64,000 nt of DNA from Phototrophicus methaneseepsis (GTDB lineage: Bacteria > Chloroflexota > Anaerolineae > Aggregatilineales > Phototrophicaceae). Location of the stretch: the NCBI RefSeq assembly GCF_015500095.1, contig NZ_CP062983.1:868001-932000 (forward strand), given 5' to 3'. Positions within the stretch are counted from its first letter, which is position 1. Each line of letters starts with the position of its first letter. Made by a program: the position numbers and the translations under genes. The notes under the pieces were generated by a model, which was not told the DNA's origin, made no database searches, and worked only from the letters and a program-made list of their open reading frames with translations. This document shows, piece after piece, positions 1 through 8,151 of this stretch.

Positions 1-62
1 TATTTGAGGACGTTGACGTCGCCTAATTCATGAATGCGAATAGCTTGCATCTGTTCTGTCAT
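1..62 (-). CDS. Quinone oxidoreductase / zinc-type alcohol dehydrogenase-like protein, 5' end only
   Basis: A minus-strand reading frame opens with ATG at 62-60 and runs off the window start without a stop. Its first 20 residues contain MQAIRIHELG followed by DVNVLK, the usual N-terminus of the MDR superfamily of NADPH:quinone reductases (typically MKAIRIHEFG...EVLKY). A purine-rich stretch (gagagaa) lies about 7 bases upstream of the ATG. The gene is divergent from the HxlR regulator at 218, the arrangement of redox-sensing HxlR/DUF24 regulators such as QorR and YodB with quinone reductases. Only the N-terminus is visible, so the exact subfamily cannot be given. Confidence 0.7.
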   Translation of the reverse strand, partial: MTEQMQAIRIHELGDVNVLK

Positions 63-98
63 ATGTTGTTTCTCTCAATTGGCTATGTACTAAGCACA

Positions 99-165
99 GC
101 ATATGAAAATATGCCCCAGGATGTAAGTACGCACAATATTGTCTCCAAGGGACAAAAATGTCCCT
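99..165. promoter_or_regulatory. Divergent promoter region with three short palindromes
   Basis: Between the divergent starts at 62 and 218 lie three dyad sequences: GCATAT-gaaa-ATATGC at 99-114, the perfect palindrome ACAATATTGT at 133-142, and AGGGACA-aaaa-TGTCCCT at 148-165. HxlR regulators bind such dyads as dimers and often control the divergent gene as well as themselves. Which of the three is the operator cannot be told from sequence. A possible -10 for the HxlR gene (TACAAT) is at 185-190. Confidence 0.4.
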
Positions 166-217
166 ATAACCATGTTTGGCATGATACAATTCGCAGAACC
201 AGCATAGGAGACAGATC

Positions 218-661
218 ATGCCCCATAACCGCGTCGAAGAATATCTGTGCAATTACTCTTGCCCGGTAGAAGCCACAATGGATGTGATTGGCGGCAAATG
301 GAAGTGCGTCATTATCTATCATTTGCTGGAAAATAATGTTATGCGCTATAACGAAATCCAGCGGCAGATCAATGACGCGCCGCGGCGCACGATTACGCGG
401 CAATTGCGTGAGCTGGAACAGGCTGGCCTCATTCAGCGGACTGTCTATCCTGAAGTGCCGCCCAAGGTAGAGTATTCGCTAACCCCATTTGGTCAATCTC
501 TGGAGCCTATCATTAGGATGATGCGCGATTGGGGCAGTGAACACATTGAGGAAATCATCGCTTATCGTGGCCTAGATGCCGATGATGCCTTGCCCGATGA
601 TGAATCAGCCCAGAGCGCTGCTCATATCAAATTGGCTGAGGTCAATGCCCACGAGGGGTAG
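218..661 (+). CDS. HxlR family transcriptional regulator
   Basis: The product is a 147-residue winged-helix regulator of normal length for the HxlR (DUF24) family. The hallmark segment DVIGGKWKC is at residues 22-30, followed by the helix-turn-helix and wing (RTITRQLRELEQAGLI). Cysteines stand at positions 11, 15 and 30; one near the N-terminus is the redox sensor in YodB, HypR and QorR. The ATG is preceded by aggag at good spacing. Its divergent neighbour looks like a quinone oxidoreductase, so control by quinone or electrophile stress is a reasonable inference. The last 57 bases overlap the convergent membrane-protein gene. Confidence 0.9.
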   Translation: MPHNRVEEYLCNYSCPVEATMDVIGGKWKCVIIYHLLENNVMRYNEIQRQINDAPRRTITRQLRELEQAGLIQRTVYPEVPPKVEYSLTPFGQSLEPIIRMMRDWGSEHIEEIIAYRGLDADDALPDDESAQSAAHIKLAEVNAHEG

Positions 662-1204
662 GATCACCGTCATCGTAAACCAGATACCCACCAGCAGCAG
701 CAAAATCTGAATGCTCATGGTTGCAATGACCAGCACGAAGTTCAGCGGGGAAGAATAGGCTTTTTGCACGGATTGTTGGAAGCGCTGCCAACGCGTGCTG
801 ATAGCGACGATGACGGGAATTATCGTTATCTCGATCAGCACAAGTATGTTGATGCCGAAGTTTAACGGTTCTTCTCGCAGCCGTCGCAGCATGAAATCCT
901 TGTTATATTGTGGCAAGAAGTTCCAGAAGAGATACGCGGCGACGGTCAACATGCTGACGACAACCACCAGAATGATGATGCCCGCAATGCTCTGAGCCCT
1001 ACGGCGTACCCATAGCGCAATCGCGATCAGGAAGCCCCATATCGTCACGCCCAACATGAGCCATTGCCCCGGCTCTGTGGCTGTGAATGCCTGGAAGGTA
1101 AATTCCAGGGCGATAGCGCCTGCGACGACCACCACAAGCACGAGATTCACCAGAATGAACAGGGCCAGCACGCCCCATCCGCCAAAACGACTTAGAAATG
1201 ACAA
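605..1204 (-). CDS. Four-helix integral membrane protein, function unknown
   Basis: The 199-residue product has about four hydrophobic segments (roughly residues 10-38, 48-66, 72-95, 118-136) and a further one near 155-180. I recognise no family motif. The start is read as TTG at 1204 because aaggt lies 8 bases upstream and no ATG precedes the first helix. The 3' end overlaps the convergent HxlR gene by 57 bases. It follows another membrane-protein gene (1299-1943) on the same strand with a 94-base gap, so the two may be co-transcribed. Function is not inferable from sequence. Confidence 0.7.
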   Translation of the reverse strand: MSFLSRFGGWGVLALFILVNLVLVVVVAGAIALEFTFQAFTATEPGQWLMLGVTIWGFLIAIALWVRRRAQSIAGIIILVVVVSMLTVAAYLFWNFLPQYNKDFMLRRLREEPLNFGINILVLIEITIIPVIVAISTRWQRFQQSVQKAYSSPLNFVLVIATMSIQILLLLVGIWFTMTVILPLVGIDLSQFDMSSALG

Positions 1205-1298
1205 GACAGCTTACCTTCTGCACCAACAGGCGGTCGGCAACCTATAGGAGACCGCCTCAGGCGCGATAGATGATAACGTCCTGCGATTGTACCCTGGC

Positions 1299-1943
1299 TC
1301 AGTGAATGATGCTGAGCTGGGCCGGGTCGTTTTCCAGTTCGAGCGATGCGGTGGCATGATCATTTGCTGCGAGGCGGGATGTATCTGGTTGGGTAGCCTG
1401 ACGTTTACGTTTTTGCTTATCCTGCTTTTTCATCGTGTAGAACAACCAGGAAAGCCAGATGCTGCTGAGCGTCGTTGAGAGCAATAAAGGGAGCACAGAC
1501 CGATGGTAACCAACGGTTGCCACGTAATCGGCGTAGTTACCCGATTGTAGATAGACCTGGAGCGGATCACCAAAGAGCGCATTGTTAAAGGCCAGGGCGA
1601 TCATTGGCATGATGCAAAGCATGACAATATACAATGCGTTCCCAATCACAATCTTGATGATGCTCTGCCAGCGCTTACGGACGATTCGCCAAGTCAAAAA
1701 GATGCTTGTGAGCAGCAGAGGGATGATGATCATAAAAGGGCCGGGTCCTGTTTCAAAAAAGCGATTGACAGCATACTGCCACGTACCGCTATCAGGCCTG
1801 AATTGTTCTGAGATCATGTCCCATGGTGCGAGATACGCTTCTGTCATGATGGTGATGAAGATAAATATGAGGTACATTGTCGCTAGCCACGCGGCCCCAA
1901 AGAGGCATTGAGTCGCTCGTTTTTGAATCACACCTTTGTGCAT
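1299..1943 (-). CDS. Integral membrane protein, function unknown
   Basis: The 214-residue protein has around four membrane segments (about residues 13-37, 70-88, 97-122 and 147-167) and a charged, low-complexity C-terminal tail rich in Lys, Arg, Gln and Asp, presumably cytoplasmic. The ATG at 1943 follows an agagac element about 6 bases upstream. No family motif was recognised. It lies upstream of the second membrane protein at 605-1204 and downstream of an unusual repeat-rich intergenic region (2142-2245), which may hold its promoter. Confidence 0.7.
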   Translation of the reverse strand: MHKGVIQKRATQCLFGAAWLATMYLIFIFITIMTEAYLAPWDMISEQFRPDSGTWQYAVNRFFETGPGPFMIIIPLLLTSIFLTWRIVRKRWQSIIKIVIGNALYIVMLCIMPMIALAFNNALFGDPLQVYLQSGNYADYVATVGYHRSVLPLLLSTTLSSIWLSWLFYTMKKQDKQKRKRQATQPDTSRLAANDHATASLELENDPAQLSIIH

Positions 1944-2259
1944 GATGTGTCTCTTTCTACTTACTGCTTATGTTGCCTTCATGCTCTCAGTATATAGAAA
2001 TCTGCTCCCTATAAAACCAATCGCCTGCTAAGCGATGGGCAACCGTTGTTCAGTCAAATTGGTGATGGGATGCACGGGCCAATTGCTTGGCAGGTCACGT
2101 AAAAATCACTTCCTATAGTAGACAAAGCAGAAGCGGCGATTAAACCCAACTTAACCCAAATTTAATATTTTGCTTTCCAACAACGCGAATATATCCCAAT
2201 AAACTTGGGATATATTTGGGTTATCGGGGATATATTGGGATATAACGAACGAATTTGTA
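1944..2259. other. Intergenic region with iterated TTGGGATATA / TTGGGTT repeats
   Basis: This 316-base AT-rich gap lies upstream of the membrane-protein gene at 1299-1943 and downstream of the flavin protein gene. ATATATCCCAA (2189-2199) and TTGGGATATAT (2205-2215) form a perfect 11-base inverted repeat with a 5-base loop. Further copies of GGGATATA occur at 2227-2234 and 2237-2244, and two AACCCAA units 10 bases apart sit at 2144-2160. No coding frame is credible here. The pattern suggests clustered protein-binding sites rather than a terminator, since no T-run follows the stem. Confidence 0.6.
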
Positions 2260-2871
2260 CTAATCTGTGGAATTTGGCGTTGTGCCCACCAAAGCTTGTA
2301 ACGAAGCGAGCGCAGGTATAGATGGGTACCAAAAAGCGCCGGGGAAGTCGTCCGCGACTTCTTTTTTCTTGCCGCTCCATTCCTCTATGCGGATGCAAAA
2401 AACACTCGTTCGTTTGAGTTCTTCTGGTACGGGTGGGCGGTAATCTTCGCCAGCTTGCAGGTGCGGCGCGTATTTATCCAGCAGCATTTGCAGGATGCGC
2501 GTGGCCTCCTCCATATCTTCGATGATGCTGGCCTCACCAAAGACGGTCACCCCTGCATACTCGACGCTAAATTCGAGCGCTTCGTCGGCGGGCAGCATGC
2601 GCCCCATCTCCATAAGGGAGAAGCAAACGCGCGGGTTGGCCTCAATGATAGCGCGCGAGCGCCCAACACGAGCCGTATGGGTGTAAATGCAATGGGCATC
2701 GGCATCATAGATGAACAGGTTCGTATTGACGAAGGGCTGGCCTTCATAGGTCATCGCCAGCGTGCCAACAGCAGCCTGCTGCAAAAAATGCTTGATCCAG
2801 GCTTCTTCCGTCACGCCGCGGTCGCTGCGGCGCATCGCTGTGAGGGGTTGATCATTATAATCGCGGGCCAT
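2260..2871 (-). CDS. Pyridoxamine 5'-phosphate oxidase family (FMN-binding split barrel) protein
   Basis: The 203-residue protein has the split-barrel pattern of the PNPOx-like group: an N-terminal helix, VGTLAMTYEGQPFVNTNLF for the first strands, a central HTARVGRSRAIIEANPRVCF segment where flavin phosphate contacts usually lie, then GEASIIEDMEEA. Members bind FMN, F420 or haem, so substrate and cofactor stay open. I chose ATG 2871 because ggagg at the end of the upstream methyltransferase gene is well placed and the next ATG upstream lies inside that gene. The two genes are separated by 2 bases and are probably translated together. Confidence 0.8.
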   Translation of the reverse strand: MARDYNDQPLTAMRRSDRGVTEEAWIKHFLQQAAVGTLAMTYEGQPFVNTNLFIYDADAHCIYTHTARVGRSRAIIEANPRVCFSLMEMGRMLPADEALEFSVEYAGVTVFGEASIIEDMEEATRILQMLLDKYAPHLQAGEDYRPPVPEELKRTSVFCIRIEEWSGKKKEVADDFPGAFWYPSIPALASLQALVGTTPNSTD

Positions 2872-2873
2872 CT

Positions 2874-3509
2874 CTAAACCTCCACAGGCTTCTGGGCACA
2901 GACGGCCCAATGATACGGCCCGGTCTGTTGCCAGTAAATTTGCTGAAAGCGCGCTTGCCTTAGGGCCGCATCCAATTTGCCGACGAATGCATAAATTTCA
3001 CTGTCATCCCATCGTCCGCCCAGGTGCTCAGCAGCATCCTGCATCGCGTTATCGCTGGCGAAGATAATATCCAGCAACGTCAGCCAGCCACCACCCTTGA
3101 GCACGCGTGCGACTTCCTGGCAAGCTCGGACGCGCTCATCCAGCGGCACTTCGTGGAATGTAAAGCTGGATATGACGTTGTCGAAGCCGGCATCTGCGAC
3201 GGGTAAGTGCGTGAAGGTACCCTGATGTAGCTCATAAGAGGGGTGCTGCTCCTGGCATTTCTCCAGCATGACGTTGGAAAGATCCACGCCTGTGATGCTT
3301 GCTGCCTGGTGCTCCAACAATGCGGAGAAACCGCCAGTGCCAATGCCAATATCGAGGATGTGCGCACCCTCATCGACGGGGGCGAGGGCTGCAGCGGTCG
3401 CCAGGCTGGTTTCATAGCCTGTGAGTGGGCCGTTCATATGGGCCATATCCGTGGCATAAGTTTGTGCCCATTGATCAAACAGGGCACGAGTTTCTTCTGG
3501 TGTGCGCAT
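2874..3509 (-). CDS. Class I SAM-dependent methyltransferase
   Basis: The 211-residue protein has a Rossmann-type methyltransferase core. Motif I is ILDIGIGTGGFSALL, the acidic end of strand 2 is ITGVDLSNVML, and the motif IV/post-motif region reads FDNVISSFTFHEVP, all typical of the Methyltransf_11/25 group. ggagatgcc precedes the ATG at 3509. The stop is 2 bases from the start of the flavin split-barrel gene, so the two form a short operon. The methyl acceptor cannot be predicted. Confidence 0.88.
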   Translation of the reverse strand: MRTPEETRALFDQWAQTYATDMAHMNGPLTGYETSLATAAALAPVDEGAHILDIGIGTGGFSALLEHQAASITGVDLSNVMLEKCQEQHPSYELHQGTFTHLPVADAGFDNVISSFTFHEVPLDERVRACQEVARVLKGGGWLTLLDIIFASDNAMQDAAEHLGGRWDDSEIYAFVGKLDAALRQARFQQIYWQQTGPYHWAVCAQKPVEV

Positions 3510-3644
3510 GGCATCTCCATCAAGGTGAGGCTGAATATCTAAATGGCTCGTTACAACCCTTATTGAACCGAAAACTCACCGTGCGACACTATGCCCAGGC
3601 TATACCAATCTGGAACCAGCACCGCTGCCGCAGATAAGCTGACC

Positions 3645-5351
3645 TTAGACGCCCTTGCGCTCTGTGTCGAAGTTAGGCCATTGAATGACGCATTCCGTTG
3701 TCTGGCGGCCTACAAGGCGGCCCACTGTCTCGCAGGAGCCGACTTCCCGGCCTTCGTTCAACACGCGGAACAGGTCATCGCTGGCAGTATCCGCATACCA
3801 GAAGCGCGAATGGCTCGATGAGACGGTGACTTCTTGCATGGTGCTGCATCGCCATGCAGTCGGCACTGTTGCGGATTGCAGGTTGTTTTTAACGACGAGG
3901 CACTGGCCCGGTTGTAACGCTTCGAGGCCGCTGCTCTGATAGCTGTCGTCGTCATCTGTACCACGGATGCCCAATCCGGTCATGAACAGGGTTGAAGGCC
4001 CTTCGTTGACGAGCACAATCAGGTCATCGTTATAGCGCAGCCTGAAGATCGCCTCTTGTGGGGCAACGGTGGGGATGGGTGTCGGCGTGGCTGTTGGCGA
4101 GATGAGGGTCCCCTCTGCCGCGACGACCTGATCATTGGTATCCATGACGGCTGTCGGCGTGCCTTCATCGCCATTGCCACCGCCCATCATCATGACGGCG
4201 AAGATGATCACGGCTAACAGGACCACACCCATGCCCCCGATAATGGGTAAGCTGCGATTGCCCCGCATCTTTTCGGCAATATCAGGCGCGGGGGCTGGTT
4301 CATCCCAGGATTGCAGGATTTTAGTCGTGGCCCGTGCTTTTTCGCTGGGCGTTGCCGTTGGCGATTCTGTCAGCGGCGATGTGATTTTGTTGAATGACGG
4401 GGTGTTGAATTTGTCCGACGAGGCGCTTCCTACTGCCGCAGCCGCGGAACCCACAATGGGCGTCGAATGTGTATCCGGGCGGAAAGGCAGCGTTGGCCCA
4501 TATTCATCATGGGCGACATTATAAGCCGATTTGAGCGCATGAATGAACTCAACGGCTGTGCTGTGGCGCTGTTCAGGTTCTTTTTCCAACGCTTTGAGGA
4601 TTTGCGCCTGGGCATCCCCTGGCATACGTGGATTGTGTGCACGGGGTGGCATGGGCGGCTCATGGATATGTGCTAGGGCTACTTCCATGGCATTTTGCCC
4701 TGTGAATAGATGTTTGCCCGTGAAGATTTCGTAAGCCATCACGCCCAGGGAATAAATGTCGCTCTGGGGTACGGCGAGTTGGCTGTCCGTGGCTTGCTCT
4801 GGCGATATATAGCGCGGTGTGCCAAAAGCCGTGCCAAGCGTATTATCGACATCGGCCCATAGCACGAGGCCGAAGTCCGTCAGTACGGCCTTGTCATCAT
4901 GGCCGAGCAGCACATTCGATGGTTTTACATCACGATGAATAATGCCGCGTGCATGGGCATAATCAAGCGCGATGGCGACCTGCTCCAATATCGCTAGGGC
5001 CCGTTCAACGGGCATCAGCTCGCCTTTTGTGCGGTATGTTTTGATGACATCAGAGAGATCTGGCCCATCGATATAGCGCATTGCCAAAAAATACATGCCA
5101 TCGACTTCGCCATACTGGTAAATCGTGATGATGTTGTCGTGTTCCAACTGGGCAACGGCTTTAGCTTCTCTGCTAAAGCGCACCTTCAACGATTTATCTT
5201 GATCCTGGAACTCCGGCGTTAGGATTTTAACAGCCGCCCGCCGCCCTAATTTTTCATCGATACCAATATAGACATGGGACATACCGCCGCTTGTGAGTTT
5301 GCGTTCCAGGCGGTAATCACCCAGTATCTTGCCGATCAAGTCGTCTGTCAC
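3645..5351 (-). CDS. Membrane-anchored serine/threonine protein kinase (PknB-type) with extracytoplasmic domain
   Basis: The 568-residue protein begins with a full Hanks-type kinase domain: glycine-rich loop TSGGMSHVY near residues 20-28, catalytic Lys42 (AVK), HRDVKPSN at 139-146, DFG at 159-161 and a YISPEQ activation segment. A Ser/Thr/Pro-rich linker leads to one membrane helix at about 367-389, then about 140 residues outside the membrane with four cysteines that could form disulfides. The glycine-rich loop is slightly atypical (SGGMS rather than GxGGMG). I start at GTG 5351 because ggaaagga is spaced 7 bases upstream; an ATG at 5396 would add 15 residues without a better site. It presumably senses an envelope signal. 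Confidence 0.9.
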   Translation of the reverse strand: MTDDLIGKILGDYRLERKLTSGGMSHVYIGIDEKLGRRAAVKILTPEFQDQDKSLKVRFSREAKAVAQLEHDNIITIYQYGEVDGMYFLAMRYIDGPDLSDVIKTYRTKGELMPVERALAILEQVAIALDYAHARGIIHRDVKPSNVLLGHDDKAVLTDFGLVLWADVDNTLGTAFGTPRYISPEQATDSQLAVPQSDIYSLGVMAYEIFTGKHLFTGQNAMEVALAHIHEPPMPPRAHNPRMPGDAQAQILKALEKEPEQRHSTAVEFIHALKSAYNVAHDEYGPTLPFRPDTHSTPIVGSAAAAVGSASSDKFNTPSFNKITSPLTESPTATPSEKARATTKILQSWDEPAPAPDIAEKMRGNRSLPIIGGMGVVLLAVIIFAVMMMGGGNGDEGTPTAVMDTNDQVVAAEGTLISPTATPTPIPTVAPQEAIFRLRYNDDLIVLVNEGPSTLFMTGLGIRGTDDDDSYQSSGLEALQPGQCLVVKNNLQSATVPTAWRCSTMQEVTVSSSHSRFWYADTASDDLFRVLNEGREVGSCETVGRLVGRQTTECVIQWPNFDTERKGV

Positions 5352-5883
5352 GCGGGCGTCCTTTCCGCTATGATGCATGCCCGGTGCCCGCCGCACCAGA
5401 CAAGTCTATAAGGCGGCACACAAACGGGCTGTATCGTCGGTTCGGCTATGAACACGGGTATAGCGTGTGCCTCATTCACCTTTATTGACCTCATTTGCCT
5501 AGCTTAGTATGCTGGTCGAGAGTTGTCCGGCATGGTTTTGTATGCCCTCAGCAATAATCAATCTGATTATAACAACAAGCATTACATAGCATGTTTCAAT
5601 ATATATTGCCTCAGATATAGTCAAATTATACCGGGTTCCGGCGTATCGTTGGTTAAGCGTTGTGTTGAGATGTCTTTATCAAGAAACAGAAAGGTAAAAA
5701 GTCACCTTCCTGATAGCGAGATAGCAGCAATTAGGGGCAAATCAAGCATAAAAAAACGACCAGCTAAGTGGTCGTTTTTAAGGTCGTTTTGCTGTTACAC
5801 AGGCCAGGACATGTGGATGCGTTAGAAAGCTTTTGCGTCAGTGGCGCATGCTATAGGATTATGCTGGCAAATATCCACACAAC
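5352..5883. other. Gene-poor intergenic region
   Basis: This 532-base gap lies between the kinase start and the end of the receiver/roadblock gene, both on the minus strand. It should hold the kinase promoter and the upstream gene's terminator (hairpin at 5752-5779). A plus-strand 100-codon frame here has no ribosome site, reads through the hairpin and looks like chance. I see no RNA gene or repeat. Confidence 0.5.
5752..5779 (-). terminator. Rho-independent terminator hairpin
   Basis: AAAAACGACCA and TGGTCGTTTTT form a perfect 11-base stem around the 6-base loop gctaag. The A/T flanks make it potentially bidirectional. It lies downstream of the minus-strand receiver/roadblock gene, which it most likely terminates. 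Confidence 0.75.
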
Positions 5884-7080
5884 CTAATTATCAATGAGGC
5901 CAAGCTCACGGGCCTGCTCAACGGTGAGCGTCCCTTTGCTGCCTTCGTCACGGGCCAAGTCTGCCAAGGCGTCGAAGTCATCAAACAGGTCGACATCACC
6001 ATCCAGGCTGACGCTGAAGAGCGTATCCAGGTCCAGGTTGTTGATCGCTTCTGCTTGCGGCTTTTCTTCTACTTGGATAACTTCCGTCTCTGACGTGAGT
6101 TCCCTCAATTCTGAGGGGGCCAGTTCCGGCACGTCCTCCATGTCCTCCACCGGTGTGGGTAAACGGCGGCTGCGACGTGGCTGCTGCGGTTGTTCTGGCT
6201 CTATGCGCATCATCTCCGGGCGGATCATCAACCAGGCTTCGGCCCCAATCAGGGCGATGAGGTCTTCCGCTGAGCGCCGGCCAAAGCGGCTGACGGCACC
6301 GAGGGCACGCGCGCCTTTATCACCATCGAAGAGGATACACATAAAGTGATGCAGGCCAACGGAAACCACATACAGGTCGAATTCCTGCCCATCGTAGAAC
6401 TGCAAGGTGGCGATATTGCCCCCTACTGTCTCTCGCAGATTAAGATTTGAGATCACAGCCGGTACGAGCTGCTCCGCGAGGTCATGGCGGTCAATTTCGC
6501 CGATGGTGCCACGCTCTAACAAGACAGTGCCATCCCGCGCCACCAGCAAGATCGCCAGGGCGTTGAGGTCTGCCAGCAGCATATCCAGCACACTGGCGGC
6601 ATTGTTGAGGTTCATCCTGGGGACGGGGCCGTAATCCGGCATCATCAGGCCCATCTGGCGTGGTGCTTCTACCTGGGCCGGGATACGTGCTTCAAAGACA
6701 TCTTCCCCTGTTGCGATGGCATTGAGGACATGCAAGAAGGCTTCTGCTTCTAGCGGGCGACGGAAGTAGACAAACGGCGATGACGCAATTGTTTCGTCAT
6801 CCAGTTCGGGGTCTTCATAATCGGCCAGCAAGATGACATCGGTATCCTGCGAGATTTGTTTGATTTCCGCTGCGAGCTGCCAACCCGGTATCCGTTCGTC
6901 ACTGGTCCAGGCGGCAATGACCGCATCACATTGTGTGCGTTTGATCTCTTCAAGGGCAGCGCTGCCATTAGGTACATCAACCTGAATCACTGCATGGTCA
7001 AGCAGATCATAGGCGCTGCGTACTTGATGGGCGATACTGCCAGAGGGGTCTACAGTGAGGATACGGGGCAAGGGAGCCAT
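5884..7080 (-). CDS. Receiver-like plus roadblock/LC7-like domain protein
   Basis: The 398-residue protein starts with a receiver-like fold (about 1-125; RILTVDPSGSIAHQVRSAY then CDAVIAAWTSDERIPGWQLA), where the usual phospho-Asp region is not canonical, so phosphorylation is doubtful. A middle segment (about 155-300) with LLADLNALAILLVARDGTVL and an acid-rich pattern resembles roadblock/LC7 (MglB-like) domains, which regulate small GTPases or dimerise. The C-terminal 100 residues are Glu/Asp-rich and probably disordered, ending in a short helix (LTVEQARELGLI). aggatag precedes the ATG. It lies upstream of the Ser/Thr kinase on the same strand but 532 bases away. Domain calls are by eye. Confidence 0.65.
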   Translation of the reverse strand: MAPLPRILTVDPSGSIAHQVRSAYDLLDHAVIQVDVPNGSAALEEIKRTQCDAVIAAWTSDERIPGWQLAAEIKQISQDTDVILLADYEDPELDDETIASSPFVYFRRPLEAEAFLHVLNAIATGEDVFEARIPAQVEAPRQMGLMMPDYGPVPRMNLNNAASVLDMLLADLNALAILLVARDGTVLLERGTIGEIDRHDLAEQLVPAVISNLNLRETVGGNIATLQFYDGQEFDLYVVSVGLHHFMCILFDGDKGARALGAVSRFGRRSAEDLIALIGAEAWLMIRPEMMRIEPEQPQQPRRSRRLPTPVEDMEDVPELAPSELRELTSETEVIQVEEKPQAEAINNLDLDTLFSVSLDGDVDLFDDFDALADLARDEGSKGTLTVEQARELGLIDN

Positions 7081-7448
7081 AAGTCTATCCTGGTGCTCTT
7101 TTGATGATTGTTTGGTGTTCTCTTTAAATCATCATAACGTGCGAAAGTATCGATTTTTGTGCCTTGCTGGATGCCAGCACGCGCCTGATAGGCTGCATGT
7201 CGCTGTTGATGATCGCTGTCACAGGTCCTCTATAAAGGAGGGTCTCATCCAGCAGATGGTGACACTCTTTAGTGTAACGGAAACGCCAACGTACAACCTT
7301 AATGTTTGACGTTAGGTCTATATTTCCGTTTCATTGTGTGCACATCATAACATGTTTGCGGCTGAGTGCAACGCGACCAAAGCACTAGGCCCTTGCTCTT
7401 GATGATCCCCTGGGCAGGGCAACTATACACAAAAGCCCCAAGTCAAGA
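7081..7448. other. Intergenic region, promoter of receiver/roadblock gene and IS flank
   Basis: About 370 bases between the receiver/roadblock gene start and the low-coordinate hairpin of the IS200-type element. No credible reading frame is present. It presumably includes the minus-strand promoter of the 7080 gene and, towards 7400-7448, the edge of the insertion element. Confidence 0.4.
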
Positions 7449-7467
7449 CCACCCGCATAGCGGGTGG
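7449..7467. repeat. IS subterminal hairpin, right end
   Basis: CCACCCGC-ata-GCGGGTGG, an 8-base perfect stem with a 3-base loop, identical to 8088-8106. It lies downstream of tnpA, corresponding to the right-end recognition hairpin in this family. Confidence 0.8.
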
Positions 7468-7553
7468 CTTGATCCAGCCCTATAAGGGCTTGGCACTTGC
7501 TGCACCTCAAGGTGCTCTTTCACTGCGTTCAAGCCGATGCATCGATTACCTGG

Positions 7554-8000
7554 CTAACCCCTAAAGGGGTCGTCATGCTCTTTTGTGCTGATCCGATCCA
7601 TCATTTGATCGTGTTTCTCTTGCTCACGCACGTACTTTGCGATCGTCGCTTCATTCAGTCCTACTGTGCTTACGTAGTAGCCTCGCGCCCAGAAATGCCG
7701 ATTCCCGAACTTGTATTTTAGATTCGCATGGCGGTCAAAGATCATCGTGGCACTCTTGCCTTTCAGATAGCCCATGATAACCGACACGCTATATTTGGGT
7801 GGGATCGATACTAACAGATGGATGTGATCGATTCGGGCGTTTCCCTCTATGATCTCCACGCCTTTCCACTTGCACAAATCCTTCAATATCTCCACAATAC
7901 TGGCTTTGTACTGGTTGTAGATTACTTTCCGTCGGTACTTGGGCGTGAACACGATGTGATACTTACACATCCATTTCGTGTGTGCTAGACTTTTGCTCAT
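7554..8000 (-). CDS. tnpA: IS200-type Y1 transposase TnpA
   Basis: The 148-residue protein matches the length and motifs of the IS200 TnpA family. It opens with LAHTKWMCKYHIVFTPKYRR, carries the HUH metal-binding pair H59-I-H61 (DHIHLLVSIPP) and ends with KYVREQ, where Tyr123 should be the nucleophile and Gln127 the third metal ligand by analogy with IS608 TnpA. It cleaves and rejoins single-stranded DNA at hairpin-marked ends. I chose ATG 8000 because gaggag is 8 bases upstream; a GTG three codons earlier overlaps that site. No frameshift or stop interrupts it. Confidence 0.93.
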   Translation of the reverse strand: MSKSLAHTKWMCKYHIVFTPKYRRKVIYNQYKASIVEILKDLCKWKGVEIIEGNARIDHIHLLVSIPPKYSVSVIMGYLKGKSATMIFDRHANLKYKFGNRHFWARGYYVSTVGLNEATIAKYVREQEKHDQMMDRISTKEHDDPFRG

Positions 8001-8087
8001 GGATTTCACTCCTCGTTATAGAGTTGGCGGCTTGAACACTGCCATCCTAACGGGAGTGATTTTCTTTTCCTATAAGGCTTTTCTTCT

Positions 8088-8106
8088 CCACCCGCATAGC
8101 GGGTGG
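8088..8106. repeat. IS subterminal hairpin, left end
   Basis: Same 19 bases as 7449-7467, upstream of tnpA, corresponding to the left-end recognition hairpin. The two copies are in the same orientation by symmetry. Confidence 0.8.
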
Positions 8107-8151
8107 TTTTCTGTTTCGTGCCTTCGGCACTCAACTCACTGAAGTGCCTAA

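Larger units (their letters stand above)
7430..8150 (-). mobile_element. IS200/IS605-family insertion sequence (IS200-type, tnpA only), approximate ends
   Basis: A Y1 transposase gene is bracketed by two identical 19-base hairpins, 7449-7467 and 8088-8106 (CCACCCGC-ata-GCGGGTGG). Subterminal hairpins rather than terminal inverted repeats are the hallmark of IS200/IS605 elements, whose TnpA recognises them as single strands. No tnpB is present. The ends are not exact: one lies somewhere in 7400-7448, the other between 8106 and the host terminator at 8152. The transposase is intact, so the copy may still be mobile. Confidence 0.8.

Noticed and set aside
5523-5825. Plus-strand 100-codon frame upstream of the kinase
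   Set aside because: No ribosome site, runs through the terminator at 5752-5779 and composition is unlike neighbouring genes.
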